From NCBI GenBank assembly GCA_011174825.1, contig DUEZ01000062.1, positions 1-64,000 on the forward strand: 64,000 bases of DNA, given 5' to 3'. This DNA comes from Anaerolineae bacterium (GTDB lineage: Bacteria > Chloroflexota > Anaerolineae > Anaerolineales > E44-bin32). Made by a program: the position numbers and the translations under genes. This document shows, one piece after another, positions 7,221-15,211 of the stretch. How positions within the stretch are numbered: position 1 is the stretch's first letter; every line of letters begins with the position of its first letter. The notes under the pieces are model-generated. The model did no database searches. It was not told where the DNA came from and saw only the letters and a list, made by a program, of their open reading frames with translations.

Positions 7221-8180
7221 GTGATCGGCTTAGGACTCCGTCAACTTCAAGACGCGCTTAATCGCAAAGCAGATTCCATTCAGAAAGAGTTCATCTCGCT
7301 CAGTGAGCGAATTGACGAACTCGGAAGATTGATGCTTGAAGCCGAAGACGAGGATCGTCAGCGATTACGGGACGATCAAAAAGCGCTACGTGAAGAACAA
7401 CAAGGGCTCGCTGAAGAGATCAACATTTGGCGGGATCGTGCACGATCTGTTACCCAGCAACCGGGCACAGCAAGCCTGAGGAGAGTCTTGGATGAGTTGC
7501 TGGAGCTAGAAGAGGAGATGATCAAATCAGCAATTGAGCACGCGATCTACCTTCTTGATGCCCCAGAAGATGAACTCGCTGCCCTAGATATACAACCACA
7601 GCGAGTTCAAATGACCTCAGTGCAGCGATTGCTTGAGCGTGCGAGAACCGAATACGACTTCAGGGGGAGTGATACTTCTGTACGGTTGAGAGAAGCGATC
7701 ACATTTGCCAACCGCCCTGGTATGGCTCAGGACGAGGAGACGTTGGCGGAAATCGAAGCGGCTATGCAGGATTCGGATCCCCTCGTGCGGGAAGTAGCGA
7801 TCCTTACCACTGCTCAACTTCATCGGTTCCGCGCCATTCGTGTGGCAGATCTTGATGTCGTTCATGAATCAGTTCTATATCTTTCCCGGATGACCCATCC
7901 TTCGGTGATTCCGATCCTGATAGAGATCCTTGAAAATCCCCGAACAGGATTTATTATCGAAGAAGGTGAGACGATCGAGAGCAATAACGATCGCTCACGG
8001 ATGGTGGCGTTATTACGCTTAGTCGAATGGCACACAGCGGATGCCAAGGCTGCTATTCAAGCTAGACAATTTGATCGCGATGGACACATCGTTAAAGCTT
8101 CGGATCGAGCACTTGAATTATTTCCAGGGCCATGGTCAGGCCCGCTAAAAGGTACGGGTTCCCTGGAAAAGAATTCTTGA
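7221..8180 (+). CDS. Coiled-coil plus helical-repeat protein, unknown function
   Basis: The 319-residue product is acidic and mostly helical. Residues about 10-80 form a heptad-rich coiled coil (LSERIDELGRLMLEAEDEDR and onward). Residues about 95-120 are ELLELEEEMIKSAIEH. From about 175 to 300 there are HEAT-like helical pairs such as DPLVREVAILTTAQLHR and HPSVIPILIEILENP. No signal peptide or membrane segment is seen. The GTG start is set by a strong GAGGAGG 9 nt upstream. I do not recognise the family. A scaffold or regulatory partner role is possible, and its place just before rpoC may be chance. Confidence 0.75.
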   Translation: MIGLGLRQLQDALNRKADSIQKEFISLSERIDELGRLMLEAEDEDRQRLRDDQKALREEQQGLAEEINIWRDRARSVTQQPGTASLRRVLDELLELEEEMIKSAIEHAIYLLDAPEDELAALDIQPQRVQMTSVQRLLERARTEYDFRGSDTSVRLREAITFANRPGMAQDEETLAEIEAAMQDSDPLVREVAILTTAQLHRFRAIRVADLDVVHESVLYLSRMTHPSVIPILIEILENPRTGFIIEEGETIESNNDRSRMVALLRLVEWHTADAKAAIQARQFDRDGHIVKASDRALELFPGPWSGPLKGTGSLEKNS

Positions 8181-8265
8181 GTGTAGAACTCTGTTGGTTT
8201 AAACGTCGAACGGCAAGCGACAAGCAGGGTGGATGGTCAGCAAATTCGATGATGCTGATTCACCC

Positions 8266-8293
8266 TTGACATAACTAATACTTTCCGTATAAT
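8266..8293 (+). promoter_or_regulatory. Consensus promoter of rpoC
   Basis: Perfect TTGACA (8266-8271) and TATAAT (8288-8293) lie 16 bp apart. Transcription should start near 8300, giving a leader of about 160 nt for rpoC. Confidence 0.85.
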
Positions 8294-8333
8294 TTGGACC
8301 GTAGTAGAGAACAATGTGAAGGGGTTTAAAACA

Positions 8334-8367
8334 TAGCGCTTGAGGAAAGAAGGTTCCTCATGCGCTA
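8334..8367 (+). promoter_or_regulatory. Hairpin in the rpoC leader
   Basis: TAGCGCTTGAGGA (8334-8346) pairs with TCCTCATGCGCTA (8355-8367), a 13-bp stem with one mismatch and an 8-nt loop. It is followed by GTTTTGC rather than a U-tract, so it could be a control or RNA-processing hairpin. Confidence 0.55.
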
Positions 8368-8461
8368 GTTTTGCTATGCCTGTTGAATAGCACGTTTGTT
8401 CGATCTAGCTGTCAGTACGATTACGGTAGGTAAATTCTATATCTGATACGGAGGGTTATTG

Positions 8462-11400
8462 GTGGAAGCAAAAGGATTTCGAGCGCTACGAATCAGTTTG
8501 GCTTCTCCTGAGACGATTCACAGCTGGTCATATGGTGAGGTTCTCAAACCGGAGACGATCAACTATCGCAGGCTTCGCCCTGAGAAAGATGGCCTTTTCT
8601 GCGAAGCCATATTCGGTCCAACAAAGGACTGGCAGTGTTACTGTGGGAAGTACAAGAATATTCGCTTCAAGGGGATAACATGTGAAAAGTGCGGCGTTGA
8701 GGTCACGCGCTCTTCTGTACGTCGGGAGCGCATGGGTCACATAACCTTAGCGGCACCGGTTGCACATGTCTGGTACACACGTCGGGTGCCATCCTATCTC
8801 GGGCTTCTATTAGATGTTTCGCGACGCAACTTAGACCGTGTTCTTTATTTTGCCCAATATATTGTGACCAACGTCGATGAAGATGCCCGCCGCAAGGCGG
8901 TAAAACGTGTCGAGGAAGAGATCGGACGTTTGGAGCGCGAGCAGGAGGATGCGATCAAAGGGAAACTTTCGGAGATCAAAGCCTCTCGCAAAGATCGCTT
9001 GGAGGAACTCAAAGAACGGAAGCGGGAGATCAAGGAGGCCTACGACGAAGAGGTTGCGGCCAAGATCGATCCTGTTATCCGAGAGGGTCAGCGTCTTGAA
9101 CGGACACTCAATGAGAAACTTGAAAAGACGATTCGCGTCCCGATAGAATTCAAAGCCACAAATACAGTCGTTGCTGAGAAAGGCGAGACGATCGGGAAGG
9201 ATCACATCAAACGAGTCCAGAAAGCGGTAAAACAACAGTTGGAGGGAATTGAGGCCGGACTCAAGGAACAGCGAGATCGTGAGCTTGACCAAATCAAGAT
9301 GCAGGAGGAGGAGGTCAAGGCGGAAGTCGATCTTGAGCTTGAAACTACACGTGATACGACCGATGAAACAAGTATGGCCACTCGTGAGCAGTTGAAGCGC
9401 GATGGTGAAGAAGTGCTTGGCCTTCACCAGATGATGTTCTTGGGCGAGAGCCGCTATCGTGAGTTGAAAACCAAGTGGGGCCAGGTCTTTCGAGCCGATA
9501 TGGGCGCAGAAGCTTTCTATGAAATCCTGCGCGAATTAGATCTTGACCAACTTGCCAAAGATCTCTGGGAGGAAGTACGTACCACGCGCAGTAAACAGCA
9601 GAAGAAGAAAGCAACCAAGCGACTGAAGGTTGTGGAAGCCTTTCGGCGATCCGGGAATCGACCGGAGTGGATGGTGCTCACTGTGCTGCCTGTCATCCCA
9701 CCAGATTTACGCCCCATGGTTCAGTTGGATGGTGGACGCTTTGCGACTTCGGATTTGAACGATCTATACCGCAGAGTAATCAACCGCAATAATCGATTGA
9801 AGCGCTTGGTTGAACTGGGCGCACCCGATGTCATTGTCCGTAACGAGAAACGCATGCTGCAGGAGGCGGTGGACTCCTTGGTGGACAACGCGCAGAGGGG
9901 TAAAGCTCTCTCTCGCCGCGGCCGTCGTGAGCTTAAATCACTTAGCGATATGCTCAAAGGAAAGAAAGGTCGCTTCCGCCGCAACCTGTTGGGTAAGCGC
10001 GTTGATTACTCGGGGCGGTCGGTAATCGTGATCGGACCCCATCTGAAGCTCTATCAATGTGGGCTACCGAAGACGATGGCACTTGAGTTGTATCGGCCAT
10101 TCGTAATATCGAAGTTGGTTTCTTACCTATACGCCGCCAATGTCAAAGGTGCAAAGAGGATTATCGAACGTGAACGCCCTGAAGTTTGGGAGGTTCTCGA
10201 AGAGGTGATTAAGGACCGACCGGTGTTGCTGAACAGAGCGCCTACATTGCATCGTCTCGGGATCCAAGCCTTTGAGCCTGTCCTCGTCGAGGGGAAGGCC
10301 ATTCAGCTACATCCGTTGGTTTGCGCTGCGTTCAACGCTGACTTTGATGGCGATCAAATGTCGGTCCATCTCCCACTCTCTCAGAAAGCCGTTCATGAAG
10401 CACGTGATTTGATGCTCTCCTCAAGGAATTTGCTCAAACCTGCCGATGGTGAACCAATCGTTGGACCGACCAAGGATATGGTTCTAGGAGTGTACTACCT
10501 GACCATGGAGGTCGAGGGGAAAGAGCATCGCGGTGCGGGAAGAGCCTTCGCGGATATCGATGAGGTGGAAATGGCTTACGCCCTGGACCAGGTTACTCTC
10601 CATGCCCCGATCCAGCTTAAAACTGAGACTTGGTACAGCGACGAGGGTCAACGACTTGAAGAAGCCGAAAGCCACTTGATCAAAACAACCGTCGGTCGGG
10701 TACTCTTCAATCGTGTTTTGCCTGAAGAATTGCGGTTTGTCAATCGCGTGTTGGATAAAGGTGCGATCCAAGAGTTGGTTAGCGATATTTACTACTTACT
10801 ACGTGAGGAGGGTACACCGGCGATTGTTGATGCGATCAAAGATATTGGGTTTGCCTATGCAACACGATCGGGATCTACAATAGCTGTATCTGACATAACG
10901 GTTCCCCCAGATCGAGAAGCGATCATCAATCGAACACTGGAGGAAGCAGAAGCAGTACGTTTGGATTACCAACGAGGGTTGCTAACCGAACAGGAGCAAG
11001 TAGAACACATTATTGAACTATGGCAGCAAACGACGACTGAAGTAGCCGATGCTGTGCGTGATGGGATGGATCCCACGGGTAACTTAAGCACGATGGCGAT
11101 CTCGGGTGCTACCAAAGGTGGTTTTGGACCGATCTCTCAGCTCGCTGGGATGCGTGGACTCATGGCGGATCCTGCAGGGAGGATCATCCCATTGCCCATC
11201 CGGTCAAACTTCCGCGATGGACTGACCACATTGGAGTATTTCATCTCCACCCATGGCGCTCGTAAAGGTTTAACCGATACAGCCCTGCGTACTGCGGATG
11301 CAGGTTATCTGACGCGGCGTCTGGTTGATGTCGCTCAAGACGTGATCATCAACGATGAGGACTGCGGAACAGAATATGGTATCTGGATCAGGCGTTCCGA

Positions 11401-12733
11401 CGATGTGGCGGGACAGCAATTCCAAGATCGAATTATGGGTCGAGTAACCGCGAAGCGGGCAACCGATCCGGAGACCGGTGAGATTTTAGCCAAGAAAGGA
11501 ACGCAGATCACCCTGGCTAAGGCTCGCAAGATCGGTGAATCGAATCTCACCGAAATGTTCGTACGATCCCCACTTACATGTGAACTTCAATTTGGCTTGT
11601 GCAGGAAGTGTTACGGTATGGATCTCGGTCGAGGAAGGATGGTCGAATCAGGCGCAGCCGTAGGTATCGTCGCAGCTCAATCGATCGGTGAGCCTGGCAC
11701 ACAGCTAACGCTGCGTACTTTCCACACGGGTGGTGTGGCTGCGGGCGGTGACATCACTACCGGTCTTCCTCGTGTCGAGGAACTCTTCGAAGCGCGTAAG
11801 AAGCCAAAGGGTGAAGCAGTTATTGCGGAGATCTCAGGCACGACTCATGTCATCGCTCCTGAAGTGCCTGATGGCCCTCGCTCAGTCCAGATTGTCGAAA
11901 GCCAATTGATTACGGATGAGTACTCCATTCCGGGCAACTGGGCTTTGAAAGTAGATGACGGGACTGAAATAGGTGCCGGCGAATTGATCGCGAAACGTGG
12001 AGATTCGACCATCGTTGCTAGCCATAGCGGTCGATTGAGGATCGAGGACGGCAAAGTAATCGTCGCTTACGACCAAGTAGACGAAGCAGAGTATGACATA
12101 CCCCCCAGCGCTCGCTTGCTGGTTAAAGATCGTGAAAAAGTCCAAGCTGGTCAGCAGCTGACTGAGGGATCATTGAACCCTCATCGCATCCTGCGAATCC
12201 TTGGTCGTGAGGCGTGCGAGTTGTATTTGCTCACGGAGGTTCAGAAAGTCTATCGATCACAAGGGCAAAATATCAACGACAAGCATTTCGAGGTCATCAT
12301 CCGCAAGATGCTCTCGAAAGCGCAGGTTACCCAACCGGGTAATACCGATCTATTGCCAGGTGATCTGGTTGACCGCCGTTTCTTAATGCGGCTAAACGAG
12401 CAGATGCTGCAAGAAGGTTTGCTGCCGGCTCGTGCGATGCAGGTTCTCCTTGGTGTGACCAAGGCGTCGCTGAGCACAGAATCCTTCCTTTCGGCTTCCT
12501 CCTTCCAACATACGATCAAGGTCTTAGCAGGTGCTGCGATCGAAGGAAAGGTGGATTACCTTCGAGGGTTGAAGGAAAATGTGATCATCGGCAAACTCAT
12601 ACCAGCAGGAACTGGCTTTCCTGGTCCAGTCGTGGCCCTACATGATGAACGATTGGATGGGGAGTTAGAGGTCGAAGTAGAAGCTGAGGTCGAAGAGGTC
12701 GTACCACAACCAGAAGCAGTCGCGGCTGATTAA
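8462..12733 (+). CDS. rpoC: DNA-directed RNA polymerase subunit beta'
   Basis: The largest catalytic subunit of RNA polymerase, about 1423 residues. Visible landmarks are the N-terminal zinc ribbon (CYC...CEKC, about residues 59-77), the metal-binding NADFDGDQM at about 625-633, GATKGGFGPISQL in the F-bridge and trigger-loop region, and the second zinc site (Cys near 968 with CELQFGLCRKC near 1040-1050). Between the zinc ribbon and the clamp, about residues 140-330 form a highly charged Lys/Glu coiled coil that inflates the protein. GGAGGG sits 6 nt before the GTG at 8462, which is therefore preferred over the TTG one codon earlier. rpoB is absent upstream, and the gene has its own promoter. 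Confidence 0.98.
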   Translation: MEAKGFRALRISLASPETIHSWSYGEVLKPETINYRRLRPEKDGLFCEAIFGPTKDWQCYCGKYKNIRFKGITCEKCGVEVTRSSVRRERMGHITLAAPVAHVWYTRRVPSYLGLLLDVSRRNLDRVLYFAQYIVTNVDEDARRKAVKRVEEEIGRLEREQEDAIKGKLSEIKASRKDRLEELKERKREIKEAYDEEVAAKIDPVIREGQRLERTLNEKLEKTIRVPIEFKATNTVVAEKGETIGKDHIKRVQKAVKQQLEGIEAGLKEQRDRELDQIKMQEEEVKAEVDLELETTRDTTDETSMATREQLKRDGEEVLGLHQMMFLGESRYRELKTKWGQVFRADMGAEAFYEILRELDLDQLAKDLWEEVRTTRSKQQKKKATKRLKVVEAFRRSGNRPEWMVLTVLPVIPPDLRPMVQLDGGRFATSDLNDLYRRVINRNNRLKRLVELGAPDVIVRNEKRMLQEAVDSLVDNAQRGKALSRRGRRELKSLSDMLKGKKGRFRRNLLGKRVDYSGRSVIVIGPHLKLYQCGLPKTMALELYRPFVISKLVSYLYAANVKGAKRIIERERPEVWEVLEEVIKDRPVLLNRAPTLHRLGIQAFEPVLVEGKAIQLHPLVCAAFNADFDGDQMSVHLPLSQKAVHEARDLMLSSRNLLKPADGEPIVGPTKDMVLGVYYLTMEVEGKEHRGAGRAFADIDEVEMAYALDQVTLHAPIQLKTETWYSDEGQRLEEAESHLIKTTVGRVLFNRVLPEELRFVNRVLDKGAIQELVSDIYYLLREEGTPAIVDAIKDIGFAYATRSGSTIAVSDITVPPDREAIINRTLEEAEAVRLDYQRGLLTEQEQVEHIIELWQQTTTEVADAVRDGMDPTGNLSTMAISGATKGGFGPISQLAGMRGLMADPAGRIIPLPIRSNFRDGLTTLEYFISTHGARKGLTDTALRTADAGYLTRRLVDVAQDVIINDEDCGTEYGIWIRRSDDVAGQQFQDRIMGRVTAKRATDPETGEILAKKGTQITLAKARKIGESNLTEMFVRSPLTCELQFGLCRKCYGMDLGRGRMVESGAAVGIVAAQSIGEPGTQLTLRTFHTGGVAAGGDITTGLPRVEELFEARKKPKGEAVIAEISGTTHVIAPEVPDGPRSVQIVESQLITDEYSIPGNWALKVDDGTEIGAGELIAKRGDSTIVASHSGRLRIEDGKVIVAYDQVDEAEYDIPPSARLLVKDREKVQAGQQLTEGSLNPHRILRILGREACELYLLTEVQKVYRSQGQNINDKHFEVIIRKMLSKAQVTQPGNTDLLPGDLVDRRFLMRLNEQMLQEGLLPARAMQVLLGVTKASLSTESFLSASSFQHTIKVLAGAAIEGKVDYLRGLKENVIIGKLIPAGTGFPGPVVALHDERLDGELEVEVEAEVEEVVPQPEAVAAD

Positions 12734-12779
12734 TAAACATGATCTGATCGGTATCCAATAATAGTGCGTCTGGGGAAGG

Positions 12780-12807
12780 CTAAAATCTGCGCCTAGGGGG
12801 ATTTTAG
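12780..12807 (+). terminator. Hairpin after rpoC, weak terminator candidate
   Basis: CTAAAATC (12780-12787) pairs exactly with GATTTTAG (12800-12807) around a 12-nt G-rich loop. It lies 50 bp after the rpoC stop and upstream of the rplU promoter. No clean T-run follows, so the terminator role is uncertain. Confidence 0.35.
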
Positions 12808-12858
12808 ATCTTGGTATCAGGTACGCAGCGTAGGTTGATGCCTGTGGCCACAGGAGCG

Positions 12859-12887
12859 TTGACAGACTGGGTTCAGACGGTTATAAT
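12859..12887 (+). promoter_or_regulatory. Perfect consensus promoter of rplU-rpmA
   Basis: TTGACA (12859-12864), exactly 17 bp, then TATAAT (12882-12887): a full sigma-70 consensus. Transcription should begin near 12894, about 115 nt before rplU. Confidence 0.9.
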
Positions 12888-12891
12888 GCCT

Positions 12892-12925
12892 CATCCTGCC
12901 CCGCCTACTGAGGCTGGGGCGGATG
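12892..12925 (+). promoter_or_regulatory. Hairpin at the start of the rplU leader
   Basis: CATCC-T-GCCCC (12892-12902) pairs with GGGGC-GGATG (12916-12925), ten base pairs with one bulged T around a 13-nt loop. It falls at the predicted 5' end of the transcript, where autoregulatory L21 leaders occur in other bacteria. I cannot tell whether it matches a known leader family. Confidence 0.45.
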
Positions 12926-13008
12926 TATGAATCCCCCACTTCCTCGTCGCCCAGCGAAGAACGATAGAACCTGCCGGCACGACGGTGAAGCGAAGTTGGA
13001 GGTAAGGA

Positions 13009-13566
13009 ATGAAGTACGCAGTTCTCGAATCTGGCGGAAAGCAATACATCGCCAGGGAGGGAGAAACCATCGAGGTCGATCGTTTGCAGGTAGAAATTGG
13101 TGAGGCGATCGATTTTAAGGACGTTTTACTGTTAGTCGATAACGCGAAGGTCCATGTTGGGACCCCCTTTGTCAAAGGCGCTAAAGTTCGAGGCAATGTT
13201 GTCGAGCAATTCAGAACAAAGAAGATCATTGTATTCAAGTATATTCCCAAGGAACGTTATCGAAGGAAGCGTGGTCATAGACAAAGCTATACGAGAGTTG
13301 CTATCGACAAAATCACTTTGACAACCCCGCGCAAGAAAGCGACCACTGCGGATGCGGATGAAAAGTCAGAAGTGAAGAAGCCAGCGAGGAAACCAACCAC
13401 AACCGAAAAGACACAGGCTTCCAAACCAACAACGACCAAGAAATCGACGGCAACGAAAACAACTGCAGAGAGTAAGGGAAAGACCGCTCCGGCGAAGAGT
13501 ACAGGAAAAACGCGAAGCCCAAAGGCAAGCACGGGAACCAAGGGTAAAACTCAAGATACGGAGTAG
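13009..13566 (+). CDS. rplU: 50S ribosomal protein L21 with long basic tail
   Basis: Residues 1-105 are a normal bL21, starting MKYAVLESGGKQY and containing FKYIPKERYRRKRGHRQSYT, which binds 23S rRNA domain I. Residues 106-185 are an extra tail made almost only of Lys, Thr, Ala, Ser and Pro, doubling the usual length of about 103. Such tails resemble disordered histone-H1-like segments. The ATG is preceded by TTGGAGGTAAGGA. rpmA follows after 18 nt, the usual L21-L27 pair. Confidence 0.96.
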   Translation: MKYAVLESGGKQYIAREGETIEVDRLQVEIGEAIDFKDVLLLVDNAKVHVGTPFVKGAKVRGNVVEQFRTKKIIVFKYIPKERYRRKRGHRQSYTRVAIDKITLTTPRKKATTADADEKSEVKKPARKPTTTEKTQASKPTTTKKSTATKTTAESKGKTAPAKSTGKTRSPKASTGTKGKTQDTE

Positions 13567-13584
13567 GTCATTGCGAGGTTGATT

Positions 13585-13839
13585 ATGGCTCACAAGAAGG
13601 GTGGCGGCTCAAGCCGCAATGGTCGAGACAGCCAATCCAAACGCTTAGGCGTAAAGAAATTCGGGGGTGAAAGTGTGCGTTCTGGAAATATCCTTATACG
13701 ACAACGCGGCACGAAAATTCATCCCGGAATCAATGTCAGACGAGGTCGCGATGATACGCTGTTTGCGATCGCCGATGGTTATGTCGTCTATGATTATCTA
13801 CGCAAAGGGCGGAAACGCGTAAACGTTCTCCAGAAGTAA
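13585..13839 (+). CDS. rpmA: 50S ribosomal protein L27
   Basis: bL27 sits at the peptidyl-transferase centre with its N-terminal tail. The 84-residue protein starts [20 protein letters not shown], continues [20 protein letters not shown] and has the family length. The ATG at 13585 is used, with GAGG 6 nt upstream; the TTG two codons earlier is not needed. There is no N-terminal extension of the kind cleaved in Firmicutes. It is probably co-transcribed with rplU. Confidence 0.97.
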   Translation: MAHKKGGGSSRNGRDSQSKRLGVKKFGGESVRSGNILIRQRGTKIHPGINVRRGRDDTLFAIADGYVVYDYLRKGRKRVNVLQK

Positions 13840-13884
13840 TCATGCGGATAAATCCCGAGTGAACGTTGCCCCGCCAGCTGAGTC

Positions 13885-13934
13885 CTTCCCCGGGGATCAG
13901 CGAGCCAGGGACGATCACAAATCATCCGGGGAGG
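13885..13934 (+). promoter_or_regulatory. Candidate leader helix masking the L31 ribosome site
   Basis: Nine bases at 13885-13893 (CTTCCCCGG) pair with CCGGGGAGG at 13926-13934 (eight Watson-Crick pairs and one G-U) around a 32-nt loop. The 3' arm contains the whole GGGGAGG ribosome site of the L31-fusion gene, so the helix could switch its translation. Read by eye only. Confidence 0.45.
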
Positions 13935-13944
13935 TCTATGGAAC

Positions 13945-14421
13945 ATGAAGAAAGACATACATCCGACATATTATCCGAGCGCCACCGTTGTATGCGCCTG
14001 TGGTAATTCGTGGCAAACTGGTTCAACTGTTGAGGTCATCTACACCGATGTTTGTTCTCAATGCCACCCATTTTACACGGGTGAACAGCGCATCGTGGAT
14101 TCCGAAGGACAGGTCGACAGGTTTTACAAGAGGTTACAAGCTCGTGAAGACTATCTCCAAGATATTGAGGAGAGGGACGCAGAAAGAACTTCACCTGAGC
14201 TTCCAATCGTTGAACTTGAACTCGGCACTCGTCCCGAGGCGGCATTATCCAAAGCAGGAATTGAGACTGTCGGTCAAGCGATTGAGCTGCTTCAGGAAGG
14301 TGACGGGGCTTTACTCGCCATTGATGGTTTTGGGCGAAAGAGTCTGGCGGTATTGAAACGATCCTTACGAAGACGCGGCTTCGAGCTTCCGGAGGGAGTT
14401 CTCGAAACGCAAGCAACTTGA
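13945..14421 (+). CDS. rpmE: Ribosomal protein L31 fused to an RNA polymerase alpha-CTD-like domain
   Basis: Residues 1-68 are a zinc-type bL31: start MKKDIHPTYYP, Cys at 17, 19, 37 and 40, and the hallmark CSQCHPFYTGEQR. A charged linker (about 69-86) leads to residues 87-150, which read like the C-terminal domain of RNA polymerase alpha: PIVELELGTRPEAALSKAGI, then GFGRKSLAVLKRSLRRRG. The Arg of the first loop and the Gly/Lys/Ser of the second, residues that contact UP-element DNA in E. coli alpha, are kept, while the later Glu is replaced by Val. Known bL31 proteins are about 70-90 residues, so the extra domain is the odd feature. The ATG is 10 nt after GGGGAGG. Confidence 0.9.
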   Translation: MKKDIHPTYYPSATVVCACGNSWQTGSTVEVIYTDVCSQCHPFYTGEQRIVDSEGQVDRFYKRLQAREDYLQDIEERDAERTSPELPIVELELGTRPEAALSKAGIETVGQAIELLQEGDGALLAIDGFGRKSLAVLKRSLRRRGFELPEGVLETQAT

Positions 14422-14427
14422 TCTCAC

Positions 14428-14480
14428 TTGCATCAAGTCTGCCCTGGTGTACACTTTGGACGGGTGTAATTCACCTGTCC
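14428..14480 (+). promoter_or_regulatory. Putative tdk promoter with downstream hairpin
   Basis: TTGCAT (14428-14433) and TACACT (14450-14455) are 16 bp apart, a moderate promoter. Just after it, GGACGGGTG (14458-14466) pairs with CACCTGTCC (14472-14480) around TAATT, including one G-U pair. The hairpin would lie at the 5' end of the tdk mRNA, or could end the L31 transcript, although no T-run follows. Confidence 0.45.
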
Positions 14481-14512
14481 TATCTATTTAAGCTGCAACG
14501 ATTGAGGGCTTT

Positions 14513-15112
14513 ATGAAACACATCAGTGGCAGGGTGGAGGTCATCGCTGGACCCATGTTCAGCGGAAAGACGGAGGAGCTTATCCGGCGGCTTCGTCGAG
14601 CGGAGATCGCAAAACAGAAGATTCAAGTTTTCAAACCTAGCCTCGATAAGCGTTACGGAACAGAGAAGCTGGCCTCGCATGCTGGTTCGGAATTTACAGC
14701 TTCACCAGTCGATACAGCGGGGGAAATCCTAAATCGTATAGAGGAAGGGACAACAGTCGTCGCCATCGACGAGGCGCAATTCTTTGACGACGAAATTACT
14801 TCAGTAGTACAGACGCTCGCAGATCGCGGGATTCGTGTAATCGTCGCTGGCCTGGATACGGATTTTCGCGGCGAACCCTTTGGTCCCATGCCGGTGCTCA
14901 TGGTCCAGGCAGAACAAGTCGATAAAATCCACGCCATCTGTATCGTCTGTGGTGACGCCGCACCACGCACCCAGCGATTGATCGATGGACAGCCAGCACA
15001 TTTCAATGATCCTATCGTCATCGTGGGAGCAAGCGAATTGTATGAGGCGCGTTGCCGTGATCACCATGAAGTACCCAGGGACATGTCCACTGAAGAAAGC
15101 AACAGCCAATAG
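14513..15112 (+). CDS. tdk: Thymidine kinase (type II)
   Basis: The enzyme phosphorylates thymidine with ATP in the salvage of dTMP. The 199-residue protein has the P-loop GPMFSGKTE at residues 13-21, DEAQFFDDE as the Walker B/lid motif, [15 protein letters not shown] and the zinc-binding ICIVCG with a later C-terminal Cys (EARCRDHH). These mark the TK1-like family. GAGGG lies 5 nt before the ATG. It is followed on the same strand by hpt, so two nucleotide-salvage genes sit together. Confidence 0.96.
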   Translation: MKHISGRVEVIAGPMFSGKTEELIRRLRRAEIAKQKIQVFKPSLDKRYGTEKLASHAGSEFTASPVDTAGEILNRIEEGTTVVAIDEAQFFDDEITSVVQTLADRGIRVIVAGLDTDFRGEPFGPMPVLMVQAEQVDKIHAICIVCGDAAPRTQRLIDGQPAHFNDPIVIVGASELYEARCRDHHEVPRDMSTEESNSQ

Positions 15113-15211
15113 ACGAAAGAAGTTGATATGGGGTATGCGGAATGCTGACTCCTGATCAATATCCCCCTCTTCCTGACCATAGACTTTTTTCAGTTCAGTT
15201 AAGGATTGATT

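Noticed and set aside
8831-9427. 198-codon frame on the minus strand inside rpoC
   Set aside because: It lies wholly within the strongly supported rpoC gene and has no family motif or ribosome site; it is a shadow of the coiled-coil codons.
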